A stretch of DNA of 64,000 nucleotides from Neocallimastix lanati (nom. inval.) (GCA_016946835.1 JACVTC010000048.1:597001-661000), one strand, 5' to 3'; numbered from the stretch's first letter, positions 47,965 through 59,600 are shown. Made by a program: numbers and translations. The notes: generated from the sequence alone by a model not told the origin.

Positions 47965-48515
47965 TTTAAAAAAAAAATTAAAAAGAAAAAAATAAGAAGA
48001 GGAAAGAAAAGTAAAAGGGAAAGAAAAAAATAAAAAAGAGGAAAAGAATAAAAGGGTAAAAAAAAAAAATAAAAAAGAGGAAAGGACAGTAAAAGGAAGA
48101 AGAAAAGAAAGTAAAAAAAAAATAAATAAAAAAAGAAAAAAAAATAAAAAAAAAATAAAAAAGAGGAAAGGACAGTAAAAGGAAGAAAAAAATAAAAAAA
48201 TAAAAAAGAAAAAAAAATAAAAAAAAAAATAAAAAAGAGGAAAGGACAGTAAAAGGAAGAAGAAAAGAAAGTAAAAGGAGGAAAAAAATAAAAAAATAAA
48301 AAAATAAAAAAGAGGAAAGGACAGTAAAAGAAAAAAAAATAAAAGGAAGAAGAAAAAAAATAATAGGAAGAAAAAAATTAAAAAAGAAAAAAAAAATAAA
48401 AAAGAAAAAAAAATAAAAAAATAAAAAAATAAAAAAGAGGAAAAGAAAGTAAAAGGGAAAGAAAAAAATAAAAAAAGAGGAAAGGACAGTAAAGGGGAAA
48501 AAAATAAAATCAAAA
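47965..48515 (+). repeat. Purine-rich tandem-repeat block upstream of GH5
   Basis: About 550 bp of A and G with isolated T, built from units like AAAAAGAGGAAAGGACAGTAAAAGGAAGAA. The marker GGACAGT, almost the only place with C, occurs at 48084, 48170, 48244, 48319 and 48484. The block ends about 60 bp before the endoglucanase ATG, so it lies in its promoter or 5' leader. Its complement is an uninterrupted but meaningless Phe/Leu/Ser frame. Confidence 0.85.
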
Positions 48516-48573
48516 AAGCTATTTGATATATAATAATAATAATAATAAAATAAATTAAAAAAAGAAAAAAAAA

Positions 48574-50346
48574 ATGAAATTCATACCTATTTTTATTTTA
48601 ATATATTTTTGTATTTTTCATACAAATGCTATGAGAGATATTCCTTCGAAGGAATTAGTAAAATATATAAATATTGGTTGGAATCTTGGAAATACTTTGG
48701 ACGCACAGTGTATCGACTATTTAAACTATTCACAAGATCAAACTGCTTCCGAAACTTGTTGGGGAAATGTTAAAACCAAGCCTGAATTATTTCAAAAACT
48801 TTACTCTTTGGGTTTTAATATCTTTCGTATACCGACGACGTGGAGCGGTCACTTTGGTGACGGTCCTGACTACCTTATCAATGAGAATTGGATGAAACGT
48901 GTTCGTGAGGTGGTGGAATATGCCCTTAACACGGGAGGTTTCGCCATCCTAAATATTCATCATGAAACTTGGAATCATGCCTTCTCAAATAACTTGGCGA
49001 ATGCTAAAGTCATCCTACAGGCCATCTGGAAACAAATTGCCGAAGAATTCATAGATTTTGATGAACATTTAATCTTTGAAGGATTAAATGAGCCTCGAAA
49101 AGTTGGAACGGAGGTTGAATGGACGGGTGGCGATGAGGAAGGTTGGAATTTTATTAATGAAATGAATAACCTGTTTATTACTACCGTTCGTCAGACCGGT
49201 GGTAATAATGCCCTTCGTCATCTGATGATTCCCACGTATGCGGCCAGTGTCAGTGAACTCGTCATTCAGAATTTGAAATTTCCTACGGAGGATCATAAAA
49301 TTATTATCTCCCTTCATGCCTACACTCCCTACAGGTTTGCCTTGGATATGAGTGAGAAGAGCCTTTCCGAATTTAATGATGGCAGTGAAATCGACTATGT
49401 AATGAACGTTATCAATAGTACCCTCATCGATCAAGGCATTCCTGCGATCATCGGTGAATTTGGTGCTGTCATTCGTAATGATAATGAGGAGGAACGGGCG
49501 AAATGGGGGAAGTATTATACAGAGAAGGCAAGAGAAATCGGTGTTCCCTGTATCCTTTGGGATAATGGGATTTTTGAAGGGAATGGTGAACGGTTTGGTT
49601 TCATCCATCGTCCCTCCTTAAATGTGGTCTTCCCTAAGCTGCTGGATGGTTTGATGTGTGGCTTAGGAAACTCTACCTATTGTAATAGTCTCTATGGCAT
49701 TACTGAGGAACCCAACGACAACAACAACAATAATAATAATAATGATAATGATAATAATCAGGAAGAGAATACTAATAATAATGATAACAATAATCAAGAA
49801 GAAGAGAATACTAATAATAATGATAACAATAATCAAGAAGAAGAGAATACTAATAATAATGATAACAATAATCAAGAAGAAGAGAATACTAATAATAATG
49901 ATAACAATAATCAAGAAGAAGAGAATACTAATACTAATAATAATAATAATAATCAAGAAGAAGAGAATAATAATAATAATAATAATAATACTCAAAATAA
50001 TGAAAATAATAATAATAACAAAAATACTACACAAGAAGAAGAAAATACTAATACTTATGATGATGATAAGAATAATTATAAAACCATAGATGACAGTACT
50101 AAAAATAATGAATCGGAAGAAAATAAAAACCCAGAAAATAATAATAGTAGTAATAGTAATAGTGGTCAAAATGATAAGGAGAATGATACCAATACCAATA
50201 CAACGGATAAAACGGATAAAACGGATAAAACGGATGATACTTCCTCAGCAATTCATAGTATAAAAAATAGGATCATCATAAATATTCCATTTGTATATGT
50301 ATACATACTCTCTATACTAATGATATATTATTATTTCAACATATAA
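48574..50346 (+). CDS. Secreted GH5 endoglucanase with Asn-rich tail
   Basis: This enzyme hydrolyses internal beta-1,4-glucan bonds of plant cell walls outside the cell. It is a single exon of 590 aa. Residues 1-19 form a signal peptide. Residues about 25-365 are a GH5 TIM barrel: GWNLGNTLDA at 35-44, FRIP at 84-87, NIHHE at 127-131, acid/base Glu173 in LNEP, HAY at 248-250, nucleophile Glu295 in IIGEFGA, and the strand-8 Trp in CILWDNG. Residues about 380-560 are a low-complexity Asn/Glu/Asp/Thr linker with a 13-residue repeat and a T-D-K repeat. The last 30 residues are hydrophobic (NIPFVYVYILSIL), a TM helix or GPI signal that would hold the enzyme at the cell surface. There is no dockerin or carbohydrate-binding module. 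The lack of introns, the bacterial-type sequence and a visibly GC-richer barrel fit old gene transfer from rumen bacteria (inference). Confidence 0.95.
   Translation: MKFIPIFILIYFCIFHTNAMRDIPSKELVKYINIGWNLGNTLDAQCIDYLNYSQDQTASETCWGNVKTKPELFQKLYSLGFNIFRIPTTWSGHFGDGPDYLINENWMKRVREVVEYALNTGGFAILNIHHETWNHAFSNNLANAKVILQAIWKQIAEEFIDFDEHLIFEGLNEPRKVGTEVEWTGGDEEGWNFINEMNNLFITTVRQTGGNNALRHLMIPTYAASVSELVIQNLKFPTEDHKIIISLHAYTPYRFALDMSEKSLSEFNDGSEIDYVMNVINSTLIDQGIPAIIGEFGAVIRNDNEEERAKWGKYYTEKAREIGVPCILWDNGIFEGNGERFGFIHRPSLNVVFPKLLDGLMCGLGNSTYCNSLYGITEEPNDNNNNNNNNDNDNNQEENTNNNDNNNQEEENTNNNDNNNQEEENTNNNDNNNQEEENTNNNDNNNQEEENTNTNNNNNNQEEENNNNNNNNTQNNENNNNNKNTTQEEENTNTYDDDKNNYKTIDDSTKNNESEENKNPENNNSSNSNSGQNDKENDTNTNTTDKTDKTDKTDDTSSAIHSIKNRIIINIPFVYVYILSILMIYYYFNI
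49771..49968 (+). repeat. 39-bp in-frame coding repeat in GH5 tail
   Basis: Units of ACT AAT AAT AAT GAT AAC AAT AAT CAA GAA GAA GAG AAT (T-N-N-N-D-N-N-N-Q-E-E-E-N) start at 49771, 49810, 49849 and 49888, nearly identical in DNA, and a fifth divergent unit starts at 49927. Near-identical DNA, not just protein, points to recent expansion. Confidence 0.95.
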
Positions 50347-50999
50347 TTTTTTTTTAAAAAGAAAAAAAGTAATTTTATTAATTTTATTATTTTTTATTTA
50401 CTAAATTAGTTTATTTAACTTCTAAAGTATTATTATTATTATTATTATTTTATTAAAAATAAATTTTACAAATATAATATATAATAGTAATAATCATAAT
50501 AATAATAATCATAATCATAATCATAATAATAATAATAGCATAAATAAAAACAATTAAAATTTTATCTCATTCTAATCTATTTTATTTTCTATACTATTTC
50601 ATTCCAATCTATTTTATTCTATTCTTCTCAATTTATAAAGAAGTGAGAAAAAAAAAAGTTTTTTCTTTTTTTTTAATACTTCTTTATTTATTTAAATTAT
50701 TAATTACTATTATCCACTCTAAAAAAAAAAAATAAAAAATAAAAAATAAATAAAATATTAAATAATTAAAAATTAAAAATAAAAAACAAAAAATAAAAAA
50801 TAAAAAATAAAAAATAATAAAAAAAAAAAAAAAAAAAAGTTAAACATCAGTATTATTAATCATAATTTATAATTATAAAGAGACTTTTATCATATATAAT
50901 AATAATTTTTTAAAAAAAAAAAAAAAAATATATATATATATCATAATTCATAATTTATAATTATAAAGAGACTTTTATCATATATAATAATAATTTTTT

Positions 51000-51034
<35 letters not shown>

Positions 51035-51086
51035 TCATAATTCATAATTTATAATTATAAAGAGACTTTTATCATATATAATAATA

Positions 51087-51144
<58 letters not shown>

Positions 51145-51224
51145 TACTATTAATTTCTTAAAATGTTTAAAAAAAATAATAATTATAGTAATCACTATTA
51201 ATTAATTTCTTATAATGTTAAATT

Positions 51225-51264
<40 letters not shown>

Positions 51265-51500
51265 TATATGTATATATATTTTCAGCTTAAAGTATTATTT
51301 AATCCTTAATAATTACTTCAAAACATCCTCATTTAACTCACTCCTTTCTTTTTTATTGTCCATTTCTTTTTTCCTTTTTTTCCTTTTTCCTTTTCCCTTT
51401 TTTTTTTTGGAAGGGACAGGGGGAGTGGAAATCCTAATCATATCCATCCATCCGTTATAGTCTCTAACAATCTAACAATCTAACAATGTCAATCTAACAA
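50347..51500. other. AT-rich 3' flank of GH5 and spacer
   Basis: Contains the GH5 3' flank, ATAATC repeats near 50490-50540, a tandem repeat (50861-51141), an AAT run (51228-51263), and at 51330-51500 a pyrimidine-rich then unique patch (GGAAGGGACAGGGGGAGTGG; TCTAACAA repeated four times) that leads into the LINE remnant. Confidence 0.7.
50861..51141. repeat. Tandem repeat of about 90 bp, 3 copies
   Basis: CATAATTTATAATTATAAAGAGACTTTTATCATATATAATAATAATTTT occurs at 50861, 50949 and about 51045. Each copy is followed by a poly(A) run and an AT dinucleotide run of differing lengths, so the 50-bp core is conserved while the spacer slips. Confidence 0.9.
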
Positions 51501-53545
51501 GATTTACTTTTTATTAGAGTTTTATCTATGAGTTACCAAAGCGTTACAATTGATAGGAGGATTGACTTTAGAGGGAAAATAGGTGGTGTTAGTTTATTTA
51601 TTACAATTCGAGAAATTTATCAAAGGCGTAAAAATGATAATAAAGAAACTTACCTTGCTTTTCTAGATTTAAAAAAGGCATATGATTCTGTTCCAATAGG
51701 TAATATTTTTATATAAATTAGATGCTTTAGGTATTAGAGGTAAACGTTTATTAAAAAATCTATATTTGACTTCCAAAGCCAGTGTTAAAAAATTGATGAT
51801 CAATATTCAGAATCTTTTAATATTATGAAAGGAGTTAGACAAGGTTGTCCACTATCACCAATTCTTTTCAATCTATTTTATTAATGACATTTTTAATGAT
51901 TTTTCAGAACTTGGAATTCCTTTAGGCGAATCTAGATGTTGTGGTGGACTCTTTGCAGATGATATTGTTCTCTGCGCACCATCAAGAACTAAATTACAAA
52001 AAAAAAAAAAAATGCTTAAGAAGGTAAACGAAATGGGCTAAATTTAATATGATGAATTTTGGAAATTAACAAGTGTGCAACGATGGTGATTCGACCAGAC
52101 ACACCTCCTTTTCAAAATAAAAGAGATCCTACCATTCATCTTGCTGGTCAACCAATCCCAATAACAAAATGTTATACCTATTATAGGTTTACCATTTGAT
52201 AAAAAGCTTATCGTTGAACCCTATTATTAGATTATTAGATTACTTAACTTCTAGAGTTACTAAAGCTCTCTTTTCTGGCTAGTAAATTTCTTTCAAATTC
52301 CAAAATTCCTATTCCATTTAAGAAGATTATAATTAACTCCTATGTACTTAGTAAAGTCTCTTACTTTACGCCTTCACTTGGTTCAAATAAAGTGAGAACA
52401 AATAGTACTCAGAAATTAATTAATAAAGGATTAAGATGGATTGCAGGCTTACAAAAAAGTCAAATCTTTTATTAATGTATATTCTATTTCAAAAAAGATT
52501 TAAATATTCCTCCATTGTCAGCTAGGTGTGCTTTGTCTCAAGTCAAATGTTTTGATAAATGGAAAGATTCAAAATTGTATTATTTCCTATTTAGTTAATA
52601 ATATTCCAAAATCTAGAAAATATACATGGACAAAAGAAAGTAGAACTCTTAAACGTAAACTAGAGAGAAAAGAGAGGTAATGACGATAATAAAATTCAAG
52701 GATTTTTCTTTTGGAAAAGAGATATGAAAAATCAATTCTATTAAAGCTGAATTTTATGACAAAAAATAAATTCGAAGAAACATCAAAATTTATAAAACTT
52801 TGTTATGAATATCCTGATATATTTCATATGGTTTCTATTGGCTATTGAGAGCACGAAGCGGATATAGATTAGATGCTAGAATTGCTAAAGCTGCAAAAAT
52901 AATAGATCAAATGTGTCCTAATTTTTGTCCCTGTTGCAAAAAGTAATAAACAATGGATAAGTCATTGGTTAATTGATTGTTCCATTTTTTCAATCCTATT
53001 CGTAGTAAAGTTAATGATAAAATTTTTATTTTTATATATAATGCTTTTTACCCGTGGCAACCTAACAAATGATATTGTTAATAGTAATAATGATTATAGC
53101 AACAGTAATAATAGCAATAGTAATAATAGTTATAGTAATAGTAGTTATAGTATTTTTAGTAATGTTAGTAATAGTATTGAAAATAATGTGTATGTTGATT
53201 CTAGTGTGTATGAAAAAATGTTTAATTTCCTTCTTGGAGGTCAAAGTATTAATAACAGTGCAAGTGTTTAATTTACTTCTTGGAGAAAGAAGTATTAATA
53301 ACAGTACAAGGGAATGGAAGGATCTATTTAAGTGCCAGATGAAATCAGGTGCTTATTCTGATACTCCATTCTTGGTGGTTACTGCGAGCACTTCTTCAAT
53401 CGATTATACCTATTGCTATTGGCCAGCAATGGTCTTTGTTCAATAGGTTCAAATCGAAATCGTACTACTACTACCAAGAGCGTTAATGCTGAAGAAACAG
53501 TAAGACAGGCCAGTAGGGCTTAGCGCAACCAATGAAGATCATAAT
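51500..53545 (+). pseudogene. LINE-type (non-LTR) reverse transcriptase remnant
   Basis: Reading across frameshifts gives the RT motifs in order: YLAFLDLKKAYDSV (motif A, first catalytic Asp) at about 51650, KGVRQGCPLSPILFN (motif B) at about 51826 and LFADDIVLCAP (motif C, FADD) at about 51950. Further downstream come SGYRLDARIAKAAKIID (about 52857) and a C-terminal zinc-type cluster, CPNFCPCCK followed by SHWLIDCS in another frame (about 52915-52985). The 3' part ends with Ser/Asn repeats and SGAYSDTPFLVV (about 53347). At least a dozen single-base frame breaks show that it is non-functional. The 5' endonuclease part is missing. The gene-sized open frames at 51528, 53014 and 53069 are fragments of it. 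Confidence 0.88.
53221..53312 (+). repeat. 46-bp tandem duplication in the LINE remnant
   Basis: TTTAATTTCCTTCTTGGAGG..GTATTAATAACAGTGCAAG starts at 53221 and recurs with a few changes at 53267. Confidence 0.9.
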
Positions 53546-53698
53546 TTTGTAATTTTGTATCTTAAAATTATGATTAACATTGTGAAGTCAAAATTAATTA
53601 TTATACTTCACTACTATAATAATGCCCTTGTGAAGTCTTAACAGATATTAATTAAATGAAACTAGAATATTTTATATCATTATTTTATTTTATTTTGT

Positions 53699-53733
<35 letters not shown>

Positions 53734-53849
53734 TTTATTTTTTTTTTTTATCTTTTTTTCTTTTTATTACATGTATTTTTTTTCAAATATTTAATTAATA
53801 AAGATGAAACAAGTTTGCTACCGTTTAAAAAAAAAAAAAAAAAAAAAAA

Positions 53850-53886
<37 letters not shown>

Positions 53887-54137
53887 TACTAAAATACAAA
53901 AAAAAAATAATAATAATAATGAAGTATCCAGATTCTTGATATTTTGATGATATTTTGATGATATTTTGATATGTATTTTAAGTAAAATAAAAAAAAATAA
54001 AAAAAAATTAGATCTTAATACCATAAAGTGCTCACTGTTATTATTATATTTTTTTTTATTATTATTATTATAAATCAATAGTACTGTGAATATCGATTTG
54101 AAAATTGATTTTTATTAGTAGCCCTTTCCTATCAATT

Positions 54138-54199
<62 letters not shown>

Positions 54200-54255
54200 T
54201 TTAGATCCAATGAAGTATATTAAACTTTCCTTAGAACTCACACTCCATTCCTCTT

Positions 54256-54299
<44 letters not shown>
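53546..54299. other. Poly(T)/poly(A)-rich spacer between two retroelement fossils
   Basis: Contains the probable LINE 3' tail, poly(T) at 53702-53732 and 54140-54185, poly(A) at 53826-53850 and 54261-54307, short AAT repeats (53851-53882), and GATATTTT repeated three times near 53938-53970. No gene. Confidence 0.65.
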
Positions 54300-54309
<10 letters not shown>

Positions 54310-54555
54310 ACAAAGTATCACTTGAGAGTATGGAATCCTCAGAGTTAAAAAAAATAAAAAAAAAAAAAAAATACAAATTATCAGTTGAGAGTATGGAATC
54401 CTTAAAGTTAAAAAATAAAAAAAATTTGTTATCACTTGAAAGTATGGAATCCTCAGAGTTATAGAATAAAAAAAAAATACAAATTATCACTTGAGAGTAT
54501 GGAATCCTCAGAGTTAAAAAATAAAAAAAAAAAAAATTGTTATCACTGATTACTG
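54300..54555 (+). repeat. Tandem repeat, 32-bp core x4-5, linker of a copia fossil
   Basis: TATCACTTGAGAGTATGGAATCCTCAGAGTTA occurs with small changes at 54316, 54379, 54430 and 54485, with a partial at 54541, separated by A-rich stretches of differing length. On the plus strand the first copies read as repeated LSLESMESSEL peptides. It lies just upstream of copia RT sequence, where copia pol has a variable integrase-RT linker. Confidence 0.8.
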
Positions 54556-55260
54556 ATTCTCCTTGGCCTTTCCTTTCAAACAGACAATCTCCTTGCAAAG
54601 AATAAAAAAAAAAATTCTAAATTGAAGCTATTAAAAGCTGAACTAAAAAAAAAAAAAAAAATACTAATAATAAGTTTTTTTTTTTTTTATAACAGTAATA
54701 CTATGACATTTTCAAAGCATCTTCCTAAACGTAAGGTTCCTATTTCCATTAAATGGGATTTTTTTAACTTATTAAAAAGAGATTTTTTCTAAAGGATAAT
54801 AAGTATAAAAAATTTAAGGCTCAACCTATAGCTTATAGATTTACTCAAAAAAAAAAAAAAAAAAAAAAAAAAAGAAGGAATTAACTTTGAATTAACCTTT
54901 TTTTTTCCTCCTTACTCTTAACATCGGGAGTATTAGAATTAAAATAAAAATTAATCATTGCTATTACTGTCAAATTTATTATACACAATTGGACATTAAA
55001 GCAGCAAACCTTCATGCTCCTCTTGATAAAGAAAAGTTTTATAAATATTCCTCCCGGTGATAAGGCTCTTTACGTCCTTAAACAATTTGGCCTTCAATGG
55101 AATCCTTTATTCATCGATTTCTTTTAAAAATAAACAATTTCATCCAACGTATTTATTTCCGAACCTTATATTTTTTTTAAAAAAAAAAAAAAAAAAAATT
55201 GGAGGGAGAAATATTAGTATGTATAATCGGTGTAGATGTAGATGTTCTTTTAATTAGAGA

Positions 55261-55296
55261 AGTTAGCTACAATTAGGTTAAAAATACTAATTTTAG

Positions 55297-55328
<32 letters not shown>

Positions 55329-55619
55329 AGAGAGAGAGCATTTTTAAAATATCAAAATATAATCCTTCAGACGATGAATATTTTAATTCATTAAAATATG
55401 GAAAAGAAACAAATTTTCAATATTCTCTAAAGCAAAAGCAAATACAGGTTAACAACAACTAGGTTAAAAATACTATTTTAAGAAAAAAAAAAAGAGAGAG
55501 AGAGAGAAAGCATTTTAAAATATCAAAATACAATCCTTCAGACGATGAATATTTTAATTCATTAAAATATGGAAAAGAAACAAATTTTCAATATTCTCTA
55601 AAGGAAAAGCAAATACAAT
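55261..55619 (+). repeat. Tandem duplication of about 180 bp within copia RT
   Basis: The segment starting GTTAGCTACAATTAGGTTAAAAATACT (55261) recurs at 55448. Both copies contain an A-run, a (GA)n run, and CCTTCAGACGATGAATATTTTAATTC through AATATTCTCTAAAG. Differences are few apart from the A-run length. Confidence 0.93.
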
Positions 55620-55945
55620 TTATTAAAAAATATATTAGCAAAAAAGAAAAGAAAAAAAAAAAAAAAAAGCATTTAATGATAAAAATAGTGATGAAAAACA
55701 AAAAAAAAAAAAACATCCCTGTGACTGGAAAAAAAAACCATATGAACAATAATAATAATAATAATAAAAGAAAAAAAAATTGAATAAAATAACATACAAA
55801 AGGATCATAGGTTCATTAACCTATCTTTCTAGATGTACGAGAACCTATGTATCTCATATACAAGTCAGTAAAGCTTCTAGATATGCCAGAAAATCCTACA
55901 ATGGTAGACTGGGAAAAAGGTAATAAATAAAATATTTAAATTATA

Positions 55946-55986
<41 letters not shown>

Positions 55987-56146
55987 ATAAAATCAAATAT
56001 AAAAAGACAAAAGGAAATAGTCGTTTATACTGATTTTTATTTTTTTTTTTTGCTAGAGATTTAAGAGACGGAAAAATCAACTTTTAGTTTTATTCTATTT
56101 ATGAGTAAAGACACAATTTACTTAACAATCAAAAAAAAAAAAAAAA

Positions 56147-56395
56147 AAAATATTCTACACGAACTTTTCATAATATAATGATACAATAAAAATATATATT
56201 CAGATAATTAGATAATTTAGCTAACAGAATAACGATAGAAAATGTTAAATTAAATTTTAAAAAATATATATATATATATATATATATTCTACACGAACTA
56301 TTCATAATATAATGATACAATAAAATAAATATACAGATAATTTAGCTAAGAGAATAATGATAGAAAATGGTGAATTAAATTATTAAGTTAAAACA
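56147..56395 (+). repeat. Tandem duplication of about 130 bp in copia 3' region
   Basis: ATATTCTACACGAAC..TTCATAATATAATGATACAATAAAA, CAGATAATTTAGCTAA and GAATAA.GATAGAAAATG occur at about 56151 and again at about 56285. Confidence 0.9.
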
Positions 56396-56443
56396 TATTA
56401 ATATATAAAGTTTCCTTTCAGTAAAGATAGCATTAAAAATAAA

Positions 56444-56478
<35 letters not shown>

Positions 56479-56655
56479 TTAGCCGACCCACTTAACAAAA
56501 GACTTTAATGGACTTAAAAAAATGGAAAATTTTATAGATCAACTATTTGACAAGCAAACAATTCTGGTCTGAAGGGGAAGGTTAGAATACAACAAATTAA
56601 GAAAAAAAAAAAAATTATGTATTAAATAAAATAAATTTGGAAAAAAAAAAAAAAA

Positions 56656-56890
56656 CATAGACTTGCACATATGGGTACCCATCTCCCATATGGCCATACA
56701 GTTATTAATTAACTGTAAGGTGATGAGTTATTGGCCTACTGTAACAGCTTCGCCGCTCTCAATCGTCATTACACACTGCCCGGAGATGCATTCCTAACGT
56801 TCCTACATATATCTCTATTGACCACGAGCATCAGAACGGAATCACTAACTCCTCCCTAGTGGGTGTAATCATTGGCGATTGGAAATTTTT
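56656..56890. other. GC-richer island with palindromes, unidentified
   Basis: About 235 bp with near-normal base composition in very AT-rich surroundings. It contains CATATGGG..CCCATATG and TACAGTTA..TTAACTGTA inverted repeats and TTCGCCGCTCTC. Neither strand has a long frame and no tRNA or 5S rRNA fold was found. It follows the copy D polypurine tract by about 75 bp, so it may be LTR or foreign transposon sequence. Confidence 0.5.
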
Positions 56891-57949
<1,059 letters not shown>

Positions 57950-57950
<1 letters not shown>

Positions 57951-57995
57951 ATTATTATTATTATAATTATTATTATTATAATTATTATTATTATA

Positions 57996-58092
<97 letters not shown>

Positions 58093-58138
58093 GTTATTTA
58101 TTATTATTATTATTATTATTCTTATTATTATTATTATA

Positions 58139-58183
<45 letters not shown>

Positions 58184-58184
58184 G

Positions 58185-58220
<36 letters not shown>

Positions 58221-58241
58221 ATTATTATTATTATTATTATA

Positions 58242-58301
<60 letters not shown>

Positions 58302-58302
58302 G

Positions 58303-58366
<64 letters not shown>

Positions 58367-58375
58367 ATTATGATT
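57950..58375. repeat. Compound (ATT)n array with TTGTTA interruptions
   Basis: About 425 bp of ATT triplets interrupted by ATAATTATT and by TTGTTATTTATT (near 58092, 58183, 58300). The recurring interruption at intervals of roughly 90-120 bp implies duplication of larger blocks on top of slippage. Confidence 0.93.
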
Positions 58376-58503
58376 ATTATTATTTTTACTCCACTCAATA
58401 AATCATTTTTACTTCTCACAAAAAAAAAAAAAAAAAAAGGAAAGAAAAAAAAAAGAAAAAAAAAAGAAAAAAGGTTTACTTAAATCATGCCTCGACCAAA
58501 AGT

Positions 58504-58552
<49 letters not shown>

Positions 58553-59327
58553 AAAAAAGAAAAAAAAAAAAATTATTATTGCAATGATCCGGTCACTGCC
58601 ACTAAATTTTAAAGTTTTTAAATAAAAATAAAAAAAAAAGAAGGAATAATTAAATAAAAGAAAAAGAATTTTAAAAAATGACTATAAAATATAAAATTAA
58701 AAATTATAATTAAAAAAAAAAAAAAAAAAAAAAAATATTAAATATTTATGTTAATAAAAATAAATAAAAAAAAAATTATTAAAAAAAATAAATTTAAATA
58801 TTTAAATAGTTTTTTTTTTTTTTTTTTTTTTAATTATAATTTTTAATTTAAAATATAGAAGTAATATTTAACTTTTTTTCTTTTTTTTTTTTTTAAGGTT
58901 GTCATATTTTATGTATATATATACAATTTACTATAAAAAAAAAAAAAAAAAAAAAAGTATAATTTTATATTTATATATATATTCATATATATTTATAATT
59001 TTTGTTTTAATAGATTATGAATTGAAATATCACTAAATTTATATAATTATTGACAATAAAGGATAACAAATTCTAATAACCATTATTTATTTGTTAGCTA
59101 TTTATTTATTATTTTGATTAATAAGCCAAATATTTAAATAGCTTTTTTATAAATATATTTAAATTATAATGGTATTTAACTATATATTTAAAGAGCTGCA
59201 TTTTATATTTTACTGTATATATATATAATGTTCCAATTTAAATAGATAGTTAAATATCATTATAATTAGCTATAACAAATTCCTAATGACCGTTTTTATT
59301 ATTCAATTATTTATTATTTATTAATAA
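58376..59327. other. AT-rich gene-free DNA
   Basis: Poly(A) at 58420-58438 and 58514-58550, poly(T) at 58811-58830, and an otherwise unremarkable AT sequence. No gene. Confidence 0.65.
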
Positions 59328-59600
59328 TACTCTTTTTATTATTTATTTAATTATTATTTATTATTTATTAATAATACTCTTTTTATTATTTATTATTTAT
59401 TATTTATTAATAAATACTCTTTTTATTATTTATTATTTATTATTTATTAATAAATACTCTTTTTATTATTTATTATTTATTATTTATTAATAAATACTCT
59501 TTTTATTATTTATTATTTATTAATAAATACTCTTTTTATTATTTATTATTTATTAATAAATACTCTTTTTATTATTTATTATTTATTATTTATTATTTAT
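59328..59600. repeat. 40/33-bp minisatellite, array 1
   Basis: TACTCTTTTTATTATTTATT starts at 59328, 59375, 59415, 59455, 59495, 59528 and 59561. Units end TATTAATAAA. Spacings of 40 and 33 bp differ by one TTATTTA heptamer. Confidence 0.92.

Larger units (their letters stand above)
54600..56580 (+). pseudogene. Decayed Ty1/copia reverse transcriptase and RNase H (copy D)
   Basis: Frame-hopping translation gives the copia RT order: FSKHLPKRKVPISIKWDFF (about 54710), AYRFTQ and INFELTF (about 54835-54900), QLDIKAANLHAPLDKEKF (about 54988, motif A), PPGDKALYVLKQFGLQWN (about 55050), a degraded YVDD-like GVDVDVLLI (about 55230), then YGKETNFQYSL and KRIIGSLTYLSRCTRTYIS (about 55800-55855). RNase H-like VVYTD and ARDLRDGK follow (about 56020-56075), then LADPLNKRL (about 56480). 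GAAGGGGAAGG at 56571-56581 looks like the polypurine tract, followed by TTAGAATAC, similar to an LTR start. Poly(A)/(T) insertions break every domain. It is complementary in content to copy A (protease and integrase), but the two lie 46 kb apart and are separate fossils. Confidence 0.88.

Noticed and set aside
47938-48513. 191-codon minus-strand Phe/Leu/Ser frame upstream of GH5
   Set aside because: It is the complement of the purine-rich repeat block. Composition is pure repeat and it has no homologous motif.
49084-50169. Long frames antisense to, and in a second frame of, the GH5 gene (49084-49608, 49663-50169, 49694-50089)
   Set aside because: These are shadows of the GH5 coding sequence and its AAT-rich repeat; the sense frame has complete catalytic motifs.
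56656-56890. Possible 5S rRNA or tRNA gene in the GC-richer island
   Set aside because: GATGGGTACC on the minus strand only superficially resembles 5S. The A/C boxes and terminal pairing are missing, and no cloverleaf with a TTCGA loop could be drawn.
58488-58514. ATG CCT CGA CCA AAA start-like sequence
   Set aside because: The frame stops after eight codons and no splice donor follows that would extend it.
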